This document shows positions 47,101 through 58,630 of a stretch of 64,000 nucleotides of DNA, in pieces (position 1 is the stretch's first letter; every line of letters begins with the position of its first letter). Below the pieces are notes generated by a model, which worked only from the letters and a program-made list of their open reading frames with translations, was not told where the DNA came from and did no database searches. The position numbers and the translations under genes are program-made. Source of the stretch: Irpex lacteus (Eukaryota; Basidiomycota; Agaricomycetes; Polyporales; Irpicaceae); the NCBI GenBank assembly GCA_001986395.2, contig MQVO02000013.1:310001-374000 (forward strand), read 5' to 3'.

Positions 47101-50100
47101 GGTGGAGGCAGTCGGATGTGGAGGGGGTGAAGAAGGTGGAGTGTTGGACGCCGTGCAAGTGGGTGAAGGCGAGCGAGGTTACTATTACTGTGAGTGTCTT
47201 TATCACTGCTGTTAGTTGGAATTTAGTAACGGACGTCTACTTTGTAGCCTGCGGAGAACAGAAACGCGGTGTTTGCGGTTCCTTCAGACGTCCTCAAGCT
47301 CGATCTATCCAGCGAATCCTGCCGCAGCGCCACCGCTCTGCTCACCTGCCGTGTCCCTCTCCCAGGAGAGGCCGGCAGCGAATGGCCCGTCGGTGCATGG
47401 AGGGAAGTCGACAAAGTGCACGAACGAGGCACCTTCAAGGCCCTCGCATGGCTCACAGAGCGAGTTCGCAGCGACAACCACTTCGCTGACTGGCAGGAAG
47501 CACATGTACACGGGTCTCAGGACGACTGCGAGCGATGCGCTCCACGGCCTCCCGAGATCAAGTGGGCGAGGAACGACAAGCGGAGGATCGTCGCTGTGGA
47601 GGATACCGCGCAGGCTGGTGCGTACGAACGAGCGTTGAAGCGTCGCCCTGCGCCGTTCGTGACGCAGCTCAAGCTCGACGAGAGTGGAGTTGGTCATGTT
47701 CGGATTGGTATCAATATTGCGTCGTTGATGCATCGTGCGATGTCCAGGCTGCCGAAAGAGGGGCGCACAGAGCCTGCGACCGTAGCATGGAGGTTGAACA
47801 GTAACTTCTCGCCTATGGCTACGCTGCAGCTCCCCAAGTTCCAGATACTCAGTAATAGGCACGACGACTCGCATAGTCAGCCGCCCTCATTCAAGATCCC
47901 GCTGAGGCCTGAGCAGCTTAGGTCGTTGACGTGGATGCTGCGGCAAGAGGCCGCGGACGCCCCACCCTTCATGGAAGAGGAGATCTCTGAGGCCATTCTG
48001 CACCCTCTCGGCTGGCGAGTCGAAGGTCGTGCACAAAGGCCTAATCGCGTTCGTGGCGGTGTTCTTGCAGACGAAGTCGGCTACGGCAAGACCGCCATCA
48101 CTTTGGGCTTGATCGACTGCGCTGCTAAAGACGTACAGAAGGAGTTCTCGAGGGTCGATGAGATTCCTGGTAAAATCGCCGTCAAGGGTACCTTGGTCAT
48201 CGTCCCGCCGCATCTGACTGGCCAGTGGGAGTCTGAGTGCAAGAAGTTCGCTGGCAAGCGGTTCAAGGTTGTCAACTTGACGACTGCCTCTAACCTCAAC
48301 TCTACGAGCGTCGAGGACATCACGGAAGCCGATATCATTATCGTCGCTTCTAACCTCTTCCGGAGTGGTGTCTACCTTGAGAACCTTGCCGACTTTGCTG
48401 CTGCCGGTGGCCTGCCTGAGAAACAAGACGGCCGTTACTTCGACGCACGACTCGAGGTTACTCTCAAGGGTCTCGAGAAGCAGGTTGATTTGTTGCGCAA
48501 ATCTAGGGGCCCTGAGCAGGTGCTGGCGAAGATAAGGGCTGCTTTGAAGAAGGGTAAGTGTTGCGTGCTGAAGATTCCACACCTGAGCTTATACCTATTT
48601 CGATACCTTAGGTCAAGAGGAAGATCAGCTTATTGTTCAGACGAAGCGACTGAAGGGGAAGTCGTACCGTGACAAGGCTATGGCTCAAGAGACCGAGGTG
48701 AAGAAGCCTCAACCCCAGAGTACCCGGAGTCCTCAGGCCGCAGTACGCAACGGGCTGAAGATGGAGGTCGTGGTCCCGCCCGTTCGCAGCAAGTTTGCTG
48801 GCACTCCCCCGCCTAGTTCTCCTTCCGTCAAAGCTGAGACGACTGCCGATGACGACTCGGACGTCCCGGTTCAGCCCAGAAGATCGGCCGTCAAACGCAA
48901 GGTCATCACTCTTTCCGACGACGAAGATGAACCCGTCCCCTCTGTCAAGAAGTCTACGAAGAACACGTCCAAGAAGGCTGCTTCGTCCGACTATGAAGCG
49001 TCGTCAGATGAGGACGATGTGATGGAAGTTGACTCGGATGAGGACTCTAAGCCGAAGAAGAAGCTTCCTGCGAAAGGCAAAGCGAAGTCAGTCTCGAAGA
49101 AAGGGAAGGCCTCGGCTAGTAGCGGGGTCAGCTCTGAATCCGAGGCCACCGACGGAATGGACATCGACAAGCCTGTCGGTGCTAAGGGCAAAGGCAAGGG
49201 CGGGAAGACAGCCAAGAAACGTCGTTCTTCCGACTCGAGCGACGACGAGGACACCAAGCGACCTGCTAAGAAGGCCAAGAAGCCTCGCCGTGGCGAAGCT
49301 GATCCTTGGAAGCTCGGGTCATCAGCGGTGAAGAAGGACTATGAGCAGATGAAGGCCCCGCCCCTGGAGATATTCCATTTTGCACGGAAGGTCGTCGACG
49401 AGTATACGTACCTGGAAGGAAGGACGCTCTCGATGATCACGAAGCTCACTGCTGAGCGTCATTGGGTCCTCTCTGGTACCCCTCCGACTGCCGACTTCGG
49501 ATCGTTGAAGACGATTTCTGCCTTCCTCAATATTCATCTGGGAGTCAACGATGACGGTGAAGGAGAATCCGCCAAGAAGCGGAAGCGAGAGCAGACAGGT
49601 GAGTTCATTATCATGAGTAACGTTTTGAGTTGATGCCAATATTCGACCAGACGTCGAGAAGTTCCACAGCTTCCGTGAGGTGCATAGTCTCGAATGGCAC
49701 GCCCATCGTCATGAGCTTGGTCAGGCTTTCCTCAATCAGTTTGTTCGACAGGTAAGCGGCGGTGCTACTACACCGGCAAGGCGACTCTCACGCTTTCTCT
49801 AGAACATTGCTGAGATAGACGAAATTCCGTGCACCCACATGATCGAGAAGATCGTCCTTCCTGCCGCCGAGAGGGCTATTTATCTCGAGCTCGACCATCA
49901 CCTGAAGGCTCTTGATATGACCGTCAAACGCGGGAAGAAAACTGAGAGCGACCGAGAGAAGAGGATGGCTCTTGTCCTCGGTGAGAGCGCGTACGTTTCT
50001 ATTTTCAATCTTGGTATGGCTACGTTTGGTTGACTGTAATTCAAAGATCTGCGGAAGAGGCCCTGCTCAAACGTTGCGCCCATTTCGATCTGGAAGCGAA

Positions 50101-51289
50101 GAAGGACAACGCAATGAAGGCCTGTGAGATCATCGTTGCGGAGCGAGAGGCACAAATGGATGATTGCAAAGCTGAATATATCCGACTCGTGAAGAAGGCC
50201 GTGATTCAGGAGAAGGAGATCGGCAAGATCGCTATTGATGAATCTCTGTTCCAGGAGCACGCCCGAGTCTTGCGCGCGAACCAGACGACAGACGGTGATG
50301 CGGAGTCGACCAAGCTGTTAGTCAAGTTGCTGGATGACGCGAAGGTGCCCGTTCTTAACGCCCCTCCAAAAGCCAAGGGTGCCCCTCCTGCCCTCACAGA
50401 GAAGCAGAAGGCCAAGATCTGGGAGCACCGCGAGTTGACTCACGAGATACGCCGAGTCGCGAAAGAGCTCGTTGGCCGTATGCGCTCACTACGATACTTC
50501 CGTGCAGTCCGTGATTTGCAGAAACCCGAAGAGGAGCGCCCCAGTGTATCCTGCCCTAGGTGCGGCAAGGAAGGTTTACCCTTAGAAGACATCTCCATCA
50601 GCTCTACATGCGGGCACATGGGGTGCAACGATTGCGTTAAAGAAGCCGCCACTGGCGAGCACTGCATCTATACGACTTGTAGATGTAATGTTAAGCTTCT
50701 TAACATCATCAAGGCCTCCTCTCTAGGTGTCGATGATGTGAGGGACGGCAAGCGTAAGCACTACGGGAAGAAGCTGGAAGAGGTCATAAATCTGATCAAG
50801 TGCGTACTGTTCTGTATGACGTCGAGTTCATGGCCCTTAACTAATTCTCATAGAAAACGTATTCCCGCCGATGAGCGTGTGCTTATATTCGTCCAATTCC
50901 CGGATCTCATGAAGAAAGTTGGTGAAGCTCTCGACACCAACAAGATCAAGTTCCTGGAGATCAAAGGTTCTGCGTCAGTGAAGTCGAATAACTTGCTCAA
51001 GTACCAGAACGATACGTCTGAGCGCGTTCTACTCCTTAACGTTATGGACGAGAGCGCTAGCGGAGCCAATCTTACAGGCGCAAACCATGCAATATTCCTT
51101 TCGCCTTTACTCGCTCAAACTCAGGAGCAGTATGTCTCTTGCGAGACCCAGGCCATCGGACGAGTCAGGCGTTACGGCCAAAATAAGCACGTACGCATCT
51201 GGCGGTTCCTCAGCTTGGATACGATCGATACCGAAATTATCGAACAGAGGACGGGTCGTGACGTCGACGGGAACCCCGTGCAGGTATAG
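44129..51289 (+). CDS. DNMT5: DNMT5-type DNA cytosine methyltransferase with RING and SNF2 helicase
   Basis: Nine exons (44129-45398, 45451-45580, 45635-47189, 47248-48553, 48612-49598, 49651-49751, 49803-49990, 50047-50799, 50854-51289), all phases consistent, 2,241 residues. Residues 1-120 are disordered and acidic, with a PIP-box QKSITSFF at 12-19. The methyltransferase has motif I (RVATMCSGTESPLLAL, from 156), catalytic Cys248 in GTSCVDYSNLNN, ENV at 289-291, HTRTRVYLL and the C-terminal LAGNAMSTTVVG. A CxC/CxxC/CxxC cluster lies at 641-669. The SNF2 part has Walker A VGYGKT (Lys1266), DEYT (1683-1686), HWVLSGTPP, a RING (CPRCGKE, from Cys2015) between the lobes, and the C-lobe motif QAIGRVRRYGQ. 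In Cryptococcus, DNMT5 is an ATP-dependent maintenance methylase for CpG; the same job is inferred here. No chromodomain is visible. Confidence 0.93.
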
Positions 51290-51919
51290 GTAACTTGGAA
51301 CCGCGTCGCAAAGATGAAAAAGAGGGGTGAAATCTAGTGTTGCTTTGTTGTCGATCATGTTGTGCTTTCGTAGATTTATTGTTTAGTCGCATCTTTGGAC
51401 CATCTCGCATAGTTATATGACATTGTTTGTAATAGAATTGCATCACTATAATATTTGTTTGTCACTATAAATCCCTTGACCGAAGCCATACTGAGATGCA
51501 GCCAGTCCGAAGCATGGAAAGAGGAGCTTCGTCCCCTAATGTGCTGTACCCATCTCGGAATGGACTCGGTCAACTTATCCGTACATAGGACGCACCTCGA
51601 TCGCGGGAGTCCTATGTGTTTCACACCTGTTTCAAGTCGCTGCAGCCACGAGCGTGGTGAATTACCATAAAGGGCAAAGAGCCGACGTTGTTCGCCCGCC
51701 GCGGATGACCATACATGGCGCGTTGGCCGCCCGATCGGCGTCTCTTATATGCGGAAGCTCTCGTGCATATGCATCCGCACGGCAACCGTGAATGAGACAA
51801 CGCTGTGCACGACTTGAAAGCTTGAATCGTCCTCTCGAAGCTGTAACGTATAAAATGAGGAGAACATCGACGGCAAAATACGCCACTTACTCTCACTGTC
51901 ATACCCCAGCTAGTCAACG
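51290..51919. other. Intergenic region, DNMT5 3' end to protease promoter
   Basis: About 630 bp; no supported gene. The proximal protease promoter is at the right end. Confidence 0.45.
51849..51856 (+). promoter_or_regulatory. TATA box of the aspartic protease gene
   Basis: TATAAAAT about 70 bp before the ATG at 51920. Confidence 0.55.
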
Positions 51920-53586
51920 ATGCTCACCTCTACTCGCGCTTCAAAGGTAGCGCTCTTAGCAGCGGCTGCTTACCACGTTGGCAGCGTGTCTTCCCTAACC
52001 GTGCCCTTCAAGCGTCAGACGGCTGCCCCCACCACCGACCCTTTCAACTTTAGTGTTTCCAACTTCGTAGGTGACCAGATGGTAATCTATACAGCAAACG
52101 TTACAATCGACGGGCAGTCGTTCGAGGTATGCATACAGCTCGCAACTCTCCTGTTGGTCGCTTACCGGTACTTTCAGGTTCAGCTCGACACTGGCAGCTC
52201 GGACTTGTGGGTTAACACGCAAAACATCACCTTTGCCAACGTGAACAATACCAACCTGAAAACTACCATTCGTTATGAGTGAGTTGCTGCACACCTTCTA
52301 AAGCTATCCAACTGACCCCAGTTCGCAGAGATACTACTGCGGCTAGCGGTGACGTATATTTGGCTGCCGTCCAATTTGGCAACTATACCATCCCACAGCA
52401 AGCATTCAGTACGCCATCTCCACTGCGTCTCCTCGATAATAGCTGACCAGGGGCATAGTTAACGCAAATGGAACCAACGCCACTGCCGACAACGACCTTG
52501 GTCTTCTGGGACTGTCATCGAGCGCGGTCTCCCGCGTATACAGCAAGCTGAACAACACCGAGTACAACGGGCAGACGGTGATGCACAACCTCTTTGGCGC
52601 ATATCCCAACATCTCCACGTACATCACTTTCCTGCTTACTCGTTCCAACCTCGGCATCTCGGATGGCGGGATCTTCACCATCGGCGAGACGGATCCCAAC
52701 TGGACGAAGGTTCTCGACCAGCCACAGATCGAAGTGCTGACAGAGACAGATCAGTGGATCACGTTCATGGGGGGTGTATCGGTGAACGGGAAGAACTACA
52801 CTGGGCACGGATTCCTGTAGGTCCAAATACTGCTCCCGAAGAAAATGACGTGTACTCACAGCTGTTCAGGTCCCAGATCCCGAAAGAACAAGCTGACGTT
52901 CCTGAAGATATCAAGGACAATCTCGTGGCCGTCTTTGATACTGGTACGGCAACTGGTGAGTGTATATGAGAGGACTACGAGAGTACACTCGCTCACCACT
53001 CATTCCGTGGTTACTTAGCTCTTGTGCCCCAATACTATTGGGATGCAATCTACAAGGATATACCCGGTCTCAAGAAAGTTGTGGACGGTGTATACGAGTT
53101 CCCCTGTGACACGAAGCTCAACGTCACTATGTATTTCAAGTAAGTTGAGTTCACCACGTGTGAAATAACGCAGATCACTCACCTCACGTCAGTGGCACGG
53201 AAGTCCCTATCAACCCTCTGGACTTGTCAATGCTGACAACTAACGACAAGAACGAGACAATCTGTGTCAACGCCCTGGGAGCACAGGACTTCGAAACTTC
53301 GGTTCATCAGTCGAACGATTTCACTCTTGGTGATGCCTTCCTGCGTAACGTCTACATACTTTACAACTACGGAAACTGGACCTCCACGAACGACGCACCT
53401 CCCTACATTCAATTGCTACCCGTAAGTAGCTGCTTGCCCGAAGCAACGCGGTTGATGCTAACCGATCTTCTCCAATAGTCGACGATCCAGTCCAATGCTT
53501 GGAACGACTTTGACTCGCTCAATGAAGCTCGCATGAAGCAGTGGGAGCAGCTCGGCGGCCAGTACACTCCGCCCAGCAGAAAGTAA
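51920..53586 (+). CDS. Secreted pepsin-like aspartic protease (A1)
   Basis: The ATG at 51920 opens a signal-like N-terminus (KVALLAAAAYHVGSVSSLTV). A short pro-region precedes the fold; unlike many pepsins there is room for only about 30 residues of propeptide before MVIYTANVTIDG. Active-site motifs are VQLDTGSSDLWV (first Asp) and VAVFDTGTATALVP (second Asp, split by an intron near 52955-53018). The flap reads IRYEDTTAASGDVYLA with Tyr followed by Glu-Asp rather than Gly. Other family marks are DNDLGLLGLSS and FLLTRSNLGISDGGIFTIGE. About eight short introns. Numerous N-x-T/S sites (NVT, NIT, NYT, NGT, NWT). C-terminus SLNEARMKQWEQLGGQYTP has no GPI signal. Likely extracellular or vacuolar. 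Confidence 0.9.
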
Positions 53587-53889
53587 AAGGGAGCCTGTAG
53601 TGCTGCAAGAAGGCTGGCGAAGGGCACAAGCGTACCGCGTTCATTCCTAGACCTGATATTTATCTTCATTATACTGCCACTCTCTCCTTTTGCTCCTGTG
53701 TTTCTGAGTATTCCTGGACTGGATCGATAAATTATTGCACCATTATGTTTATCTAAGCTTGCACGTAATCATACACGAGAATTGTCATAAAAAGAGTCAG
53801 AACATACATCGCGCAGCACTGTTGCCGCCTTGCTTCTACCAGCGTTCCCATCCATCATGCGTTGGGCGTGCAAGTAGCCACAGTTTGCC

Positions 53890-54356
53890 TTACTTTGACG
53901 ACATCACATAGCCTGTGGTATCCAATACCTGTTTACCACATATAGCACACACACCCCGTTTGTATGCACAACCTGATCGCCGTCATCAACAAAGTTAACG
54001 CTAGACGAGGGTTACACCCACTCACCGTGGCAGTACTTCGCCTTATTCTGCGTCACCGTCGACTTGCAGTCCTTGCATTTGTTCTGATAAGGCTGAACCG
54101 AAGGGGTTAAGTGTGCGATTTGACTACTGCAAGATATGATAGCTCACCTGGAATCTGTTCTTCGAGCTCCCCGGTCGACTCAACAGCTTATTCTCGCCAA
54201 CCTTGCGAGAGCCTTCCTTGATGGACTGCGACGATGATTTGAAAGGGTCTGGCGCTGCCAGCTTCGAGGTTTTCTACAGCACATGGTAAGATATATGTGA
54301 AGATACCACACACTTCAAGGAATACTACTCACACTCTCGCATTTCTTACAGACCAT
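53890..54356 (-). CDS. CRIPT: CRIPT-family small zinc-binding protein
   Basis: Four small exons on the minus strand, too short for a simple ORF search. ATG 54356 gives MVCKKCES, then an exon with KLAAPDPFKSSSQSIKEGSR and KVGENKLLSRPGSSKNRFQ, then PYQNKCKDCKSTVTQNKAKY with CHG, then CAYKRGVCAICGKQVLDTTG, ending VMSSK and TAA at 53890-53892. All phases agree and the total is about 99 residues, the family's usual length (human about 101). The Cys pairs CKKC, CKDC, CHGC and CAIC are those of CRIPT. In animals CRIPT binds PDZ3 of PSD-95; the protein is conserved across eukaryotes and is linked to the minor spliceosome. The conserved core role, probably in splicing, would apply here. Convergent with the protease gene, about 300 bp away. 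Confidence 0.93.
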
Positions 54357-55839
54357 GGTTATATGGTAGTAGTGGTACAAGACAAGGCGCCACACTGGCG
54401 ACGTCCGTCTTCAGGCATGACATAATCGAGCGCTGGTGCTATATCGGGCAAAGATACGTTTCCGAGGACACCGGGAACTCGATACATATTACTAAGTAAC
54501 CACCACAATCGTTGCCATCCTACAACCTTCGATAGTACACAACATCCTTAGCTCACGCTGAACGTAATGGGTAGATACCCATGAGCTGCTGCAACTATGC
54601 AGCGAGTCGACCCTGCGCGAAGGACTACGGTGAGTATATAGATTGTCTACCTCTGCATTCACCTAGGCCTTCTTCAAGTGAACCACGACTGCAACATACA
54701 ACGCGACAAATTATACCTGTGATGCATTGCTCTCGATCAGTCAATACTCGTAACACAAGCGCCGATTCGACGTATCTTTTACCGGTGGCCGCTGTAACCC
54801 CTCCCCATGCACGAGTCGGCGTAACAGAAGAGCGAAGATCTGATTAAAGCGTACCGTCACATACTCGTGAGTTCGGAATCAATGAGGAAAACGAGTCAAA
54901 GTCTCTCACGAATTAATCCTGTCAGCGAGCTCTAACACGAATACGAAGAATATCGACGCTTCATTGAAACGACGATGGGCTGGCTATACAATGATCACGC
55001 AGTAAAACTCCACTCAGGTAGTTTGGCCTACGCAGGTTCGCTGAGATCTAGCGAAGTCAACGGGTGTCTACATACTCGGACTTTCCAAAACGCTTGGCCG
55101 GAGGCTTCCCGCAGACGATCTGCGAAGCTATGCAACGGATACGTATCTTATCCTTCCTTACACCGAGCTGTAAGCTCCAACACACAAGAAAGTTGTACTC
55201 CGGAGTGACGAGGACTCCTTGGCATCCCAGGAGACAGAGGAGCACGAGCACAGCACAACAAACGACGATAATATTGAGCGAACGGGTGACGATGGGTTCA
55301 ATACCACCTGTGCTGGTTATTTCTTGGCAAGGTTTTGTCCTCGAGTAAGTTGTACACAACGGAAGGGTCGTCTGCGCTTGGCTTCGAACATTGCCCTGAT
55401 CTCAGCGCAGCTGCAGCTTCTTCACAGCATCGGTGACGCATGATTTCTGGCGAATGGCAACTTCTTCGAGCTTCTATCCATTGACAGCAGGGCACACGTC
55501 CCTTTGCGCCAAGCCGTAAACTACATCCACAATGCCTTCTCCGTCCGTTTCTTGGCGTATCACCCCGCGCCCGCGCCTTTTTTGACGTTTTCAGGTAGTG
55601 TGTGCTGTGGGTCCACTTGCTGCCTAACTCAGGGTATTCCACAGGAATACGCTACCTGCTCACCTCCAGCGGCCATTGGTAGCAAATGCCTACTCTCCTA
55701 CATCGTGGTTGATTCACAGGGAGTATCGAGCATAGGTATAAAAGGTATTCTTGTTCCTTAGTAAACAGCATCGCCATCCCTCTGCGAATTCAGCTTCTCT
55801 GCACCACTTTTTCTCTCTCAGCCCCGTCCGAGCTCTACG
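54357..55839. other. Gene-free stretch with the oxalate decarboxylase promoter
   Basis: About 1.48 kb. Plus-strand frame 55504-55761 is Cys-rich but starts without a signal peptide and overlaps the promoter; I do not support it as a gene. Confidence 0.45.
55737..55744 (+). promoter_or_regulatory. TATA box of the oxalate decarboxylase gene
   Basis: TATAAAAG about 100 bp before the ATG at 55840, followed by a C/T-rich leader. Confidence 0.6.
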
Positions 55840-57847
55840 ATGCCTAGCATGAAACTCACATCTGCGCTCCTCGCTGTTGCTTGCCTTGCAGCTTCCTCCT
55901 TCGCAGCTCCCGCAGGAAGCGCCTCCATCTCTGCATCAGCTGCCACCCAGACTGCGCCATACGCCAGCGAGAACTCGAACAAGCAGTTGTGGAGCCCCGA
56001 CCAGAATGTCGCCCCGGTGCCCATTCGTGGCACTCTTGGAGCGACTATCCTCGGTCCCCAGAACTTGGCCACTGACCTGCAGAATGCGGATCTGCTTGCC
56101 CCACCCTCGACCGACTCCGGCACTGTGTGAGTAACCTAACGCAGTATACATCATGAAAGATATTGAACTAAATTTGCCTCGATACATGCAGTGGTAACGC
56201 CAAGTGGCCATTTAGTCTGAGCCACAACCGTCTCCAGACCGGCGGTTGGGCCAGGCAGCAGAATGGTACGCCACTCGAGTCTCCCACACATATCTTCGCC
56301 ACTGACAATACTTACAGTCAAGGTCATGCCAATTGCTACCGAGATGGCTGCCGTGAACATGCGTCTTGAGGCCGGTTCCCTTCGGTGAGTGATAATTCTA
56401 CAAAGCTGAGATCAATTTTGCTCACAAGACCAATAGTGAGCTCCACTGGCATAAGACCGCTGAGGTATATATATTTTGGTACCCACCACATGCGCAAAAC
56501 TAACTCTATCAATCTGTAGTGGGCATATGTCCTCAAGGGTAATATGAGCGTTTCCACTGTCAATCAAGCTGGTGAAAGCTACTATGACACTATCGTAAGA
56601 AGCTTCTCACACCCCGGGTACACAATAGATCTGACATGGGTGGTATAGGGGCCTGGTGACCTCTGGTACTTCCCCCCTGGTGTTCCTCACGTCCTTCAAG
56701 CCACTAATGACCTCCCGGAGGGCTCTGAATTCCTTCTGGTACGTCTTGCGTGATTCTCTCCTTTGTGTTACCCCTAATTTGGCTCTCGGCCTCCAGGTCT
56801 TCGATGACGGTGATTTCAGCGAAGACTCAACCTTTTCGGTAGACCACAATGACCTCCCTTTATCACGATTACCAAACTAACGTCTGCCTTACAGCTGACC
56901 GACTGGCTCAATCACACTCCCAAGTCCGTCTTGGCAAAGAACTTCGGAGTAGACGCGTCTGCCTTCGATAGGATCCCTGGAAAGGAGCTATACATCTTCC
57001 CCGCTGGTAAGAAAACATTGTCTAAGTATGCTTCTCAGTACTAACCATGTGGCTCTTAGATGTCCTTGGAGCGAACTACAAAGCACCCGTTGGCGCCGCT
57101 GGAACCGCAAAGTCACCCTACACTTACAAGGCCTCTCAAATCAAGGCCACACCGTTGGCTGGTGGCTCCGCCAAGATCATTGACTCCACTACATTCAACA
57201 TCTCCAATACTATTGCCGCCGCCGAAGTTACTGTCGAGCCCGGACATATTCGGTACACGTTTCATGTTACGATGAGTTTGAACAATCGATAAACTGACGA
57301 TTGAACAGTGAGCTCCACTGGCATCCCGAGTCTGATGAGTGGAGCTACTTCCTGTACGTCCTCAATGCGCTATACATATGTGCACGACAGCGCTGATGAC
57401 GACTCTAGTGAGGGAAACGCACGTGTCACTCTCTTCGCATCCAGTGCCAATGCCAGGACGTTCAACTACCAGGCAAGTGTTCTGACGACTGACGTACTCT
57501 CTTGATGCTCATGTTCTGACCACAGGCCGGTGATGTTGGATATGTCCCCGCTTCTTACGGCCACTACGTTGAGAACACCGGAAATACCACCCTTCGCTTC
57601 CTTGAAGTCTTCAAGTCTGGTGAGTACCCTCTCCGATCACGGCATTCTGCTTCTTAACGGCTTGCCTCCAGACAAATTCGAGGATATCAGCTTGGGCCAG
57701 GTTCGTGATCCATCTTCCTGATAATTTTTAAACTAACAAACCACGCAGTGGCTCGCCCTCTCTCCTCCCGAGCTCGTCAAGGATCACCTCCAACTCGACG
57801 AAGCGACGATCTCTCGTCTGAATACTACCAAGGGTACTGTTGTCTAA
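55840..57847 (+). CDS. Secreted oxalate decarboxylase (bicupin)
   Basis: The ATG at 55840 (or in-frame ATG 55849) opens a signal peptide, [20 protein letters not shown]. The protein is broken into about 14 small exons; reading across them gives the N-terminal cupin with [37 protein letters not shown], and the C-terminal cupin with [20 protein letters not shown] and [17 protein letters not shown]. Each cupin thus has the Mn-binding HxH, Glu and a later His. [21 protein letters not shown] before the first cupin is typical of the fungal enzyme. It converts oxalate to formate and CO2. White- and brown-rot fungi secrete it or keep it intracellularly to control oxalate and pH during wood attack. 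The ending [14 protein letters not shown] is short. Exon boundaries are inferred from the family pattern. Confidence 0.92.
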
Positions 57848-58630
57848 GTGATTTTATATTCGCCCATCCACCTCCATTCCGTCACCTGTTAAGAATATCA
57901 CGACGCTCACGATCTAGACGATTTTGATTTTTGACGATAGATGTACAATTATAGACTTTCTGTATTACATTGTATTTTATAGTAAATAACTCTGCGTCTG
58001 ATATCGCCAAGCAAATGTGGGCCTGATTTTCATTACAGTATCATCTATCGAGACTTGAGTGAACAGATATGTACCTGTGAGTCCCGCTCGTGTATTCGTA
58101 AGGCCATCCAAGCAGCAAATGAGCCATAAGGTTCGCCAGTCATCGATAGATCCCAGTTTCCAAGTATCTCGGGGTGACACGGCTGTGTATGATCACGTAC
58201 ATTTATGATCACGGGAGTCTACAATCTCCAGATCACCAATCTGGACCTACGGAAGGCATTAGTTGTACCATAACGCATGGGAATAACAACATGACCCGGA
58301 TTAGTAAGTAGAGCATGAATTATCTAGGTTCTTCGATTGCTGAATATCACAGCCATACAGCACTTACCAGTCGGATGTCCTCCATTTCATTTCGATAACC
58401 GCAGTAAACAATAAAAACATGATTAATCATCATCACTTGAGATCTTTACATTCGGGTCAGTGATAGGCTAGGCACTCTAGATTGGGGCGGGCTTCGATAC
58501 GTGCTCTGCCAGTAATCGGTCACCCCACAGCCACCCCACAGCCACCCTACAGCTACGGTGCATGGATTTCCTGTCATTTGCAGTCCTATTTAGCACTCAT
58601 GTTTCTCATCGACGATATCATCACCTCGTA
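57848..58630. other. Convergent 3' intergenic region
   Basis: About 780 bp. Contains a CCACCCCACAGCCACCCTACAG-like short tandem stretch near 58520-58555 and no supported gene. Confidence 0.4.

Noticed and set aside
46562..47206. A 214-codon minus-strand frame within DNMT5
   Set aside because: Antisense to the continuous DNMT5 exon 3; no motif.
55504..55761. Cys-rich plus-strand frame that could suggest a small secreted protein
   Set aside because: No signal peptide, overlaps the oxalate decarboxylase promoter, and no splice-consistent extension found.
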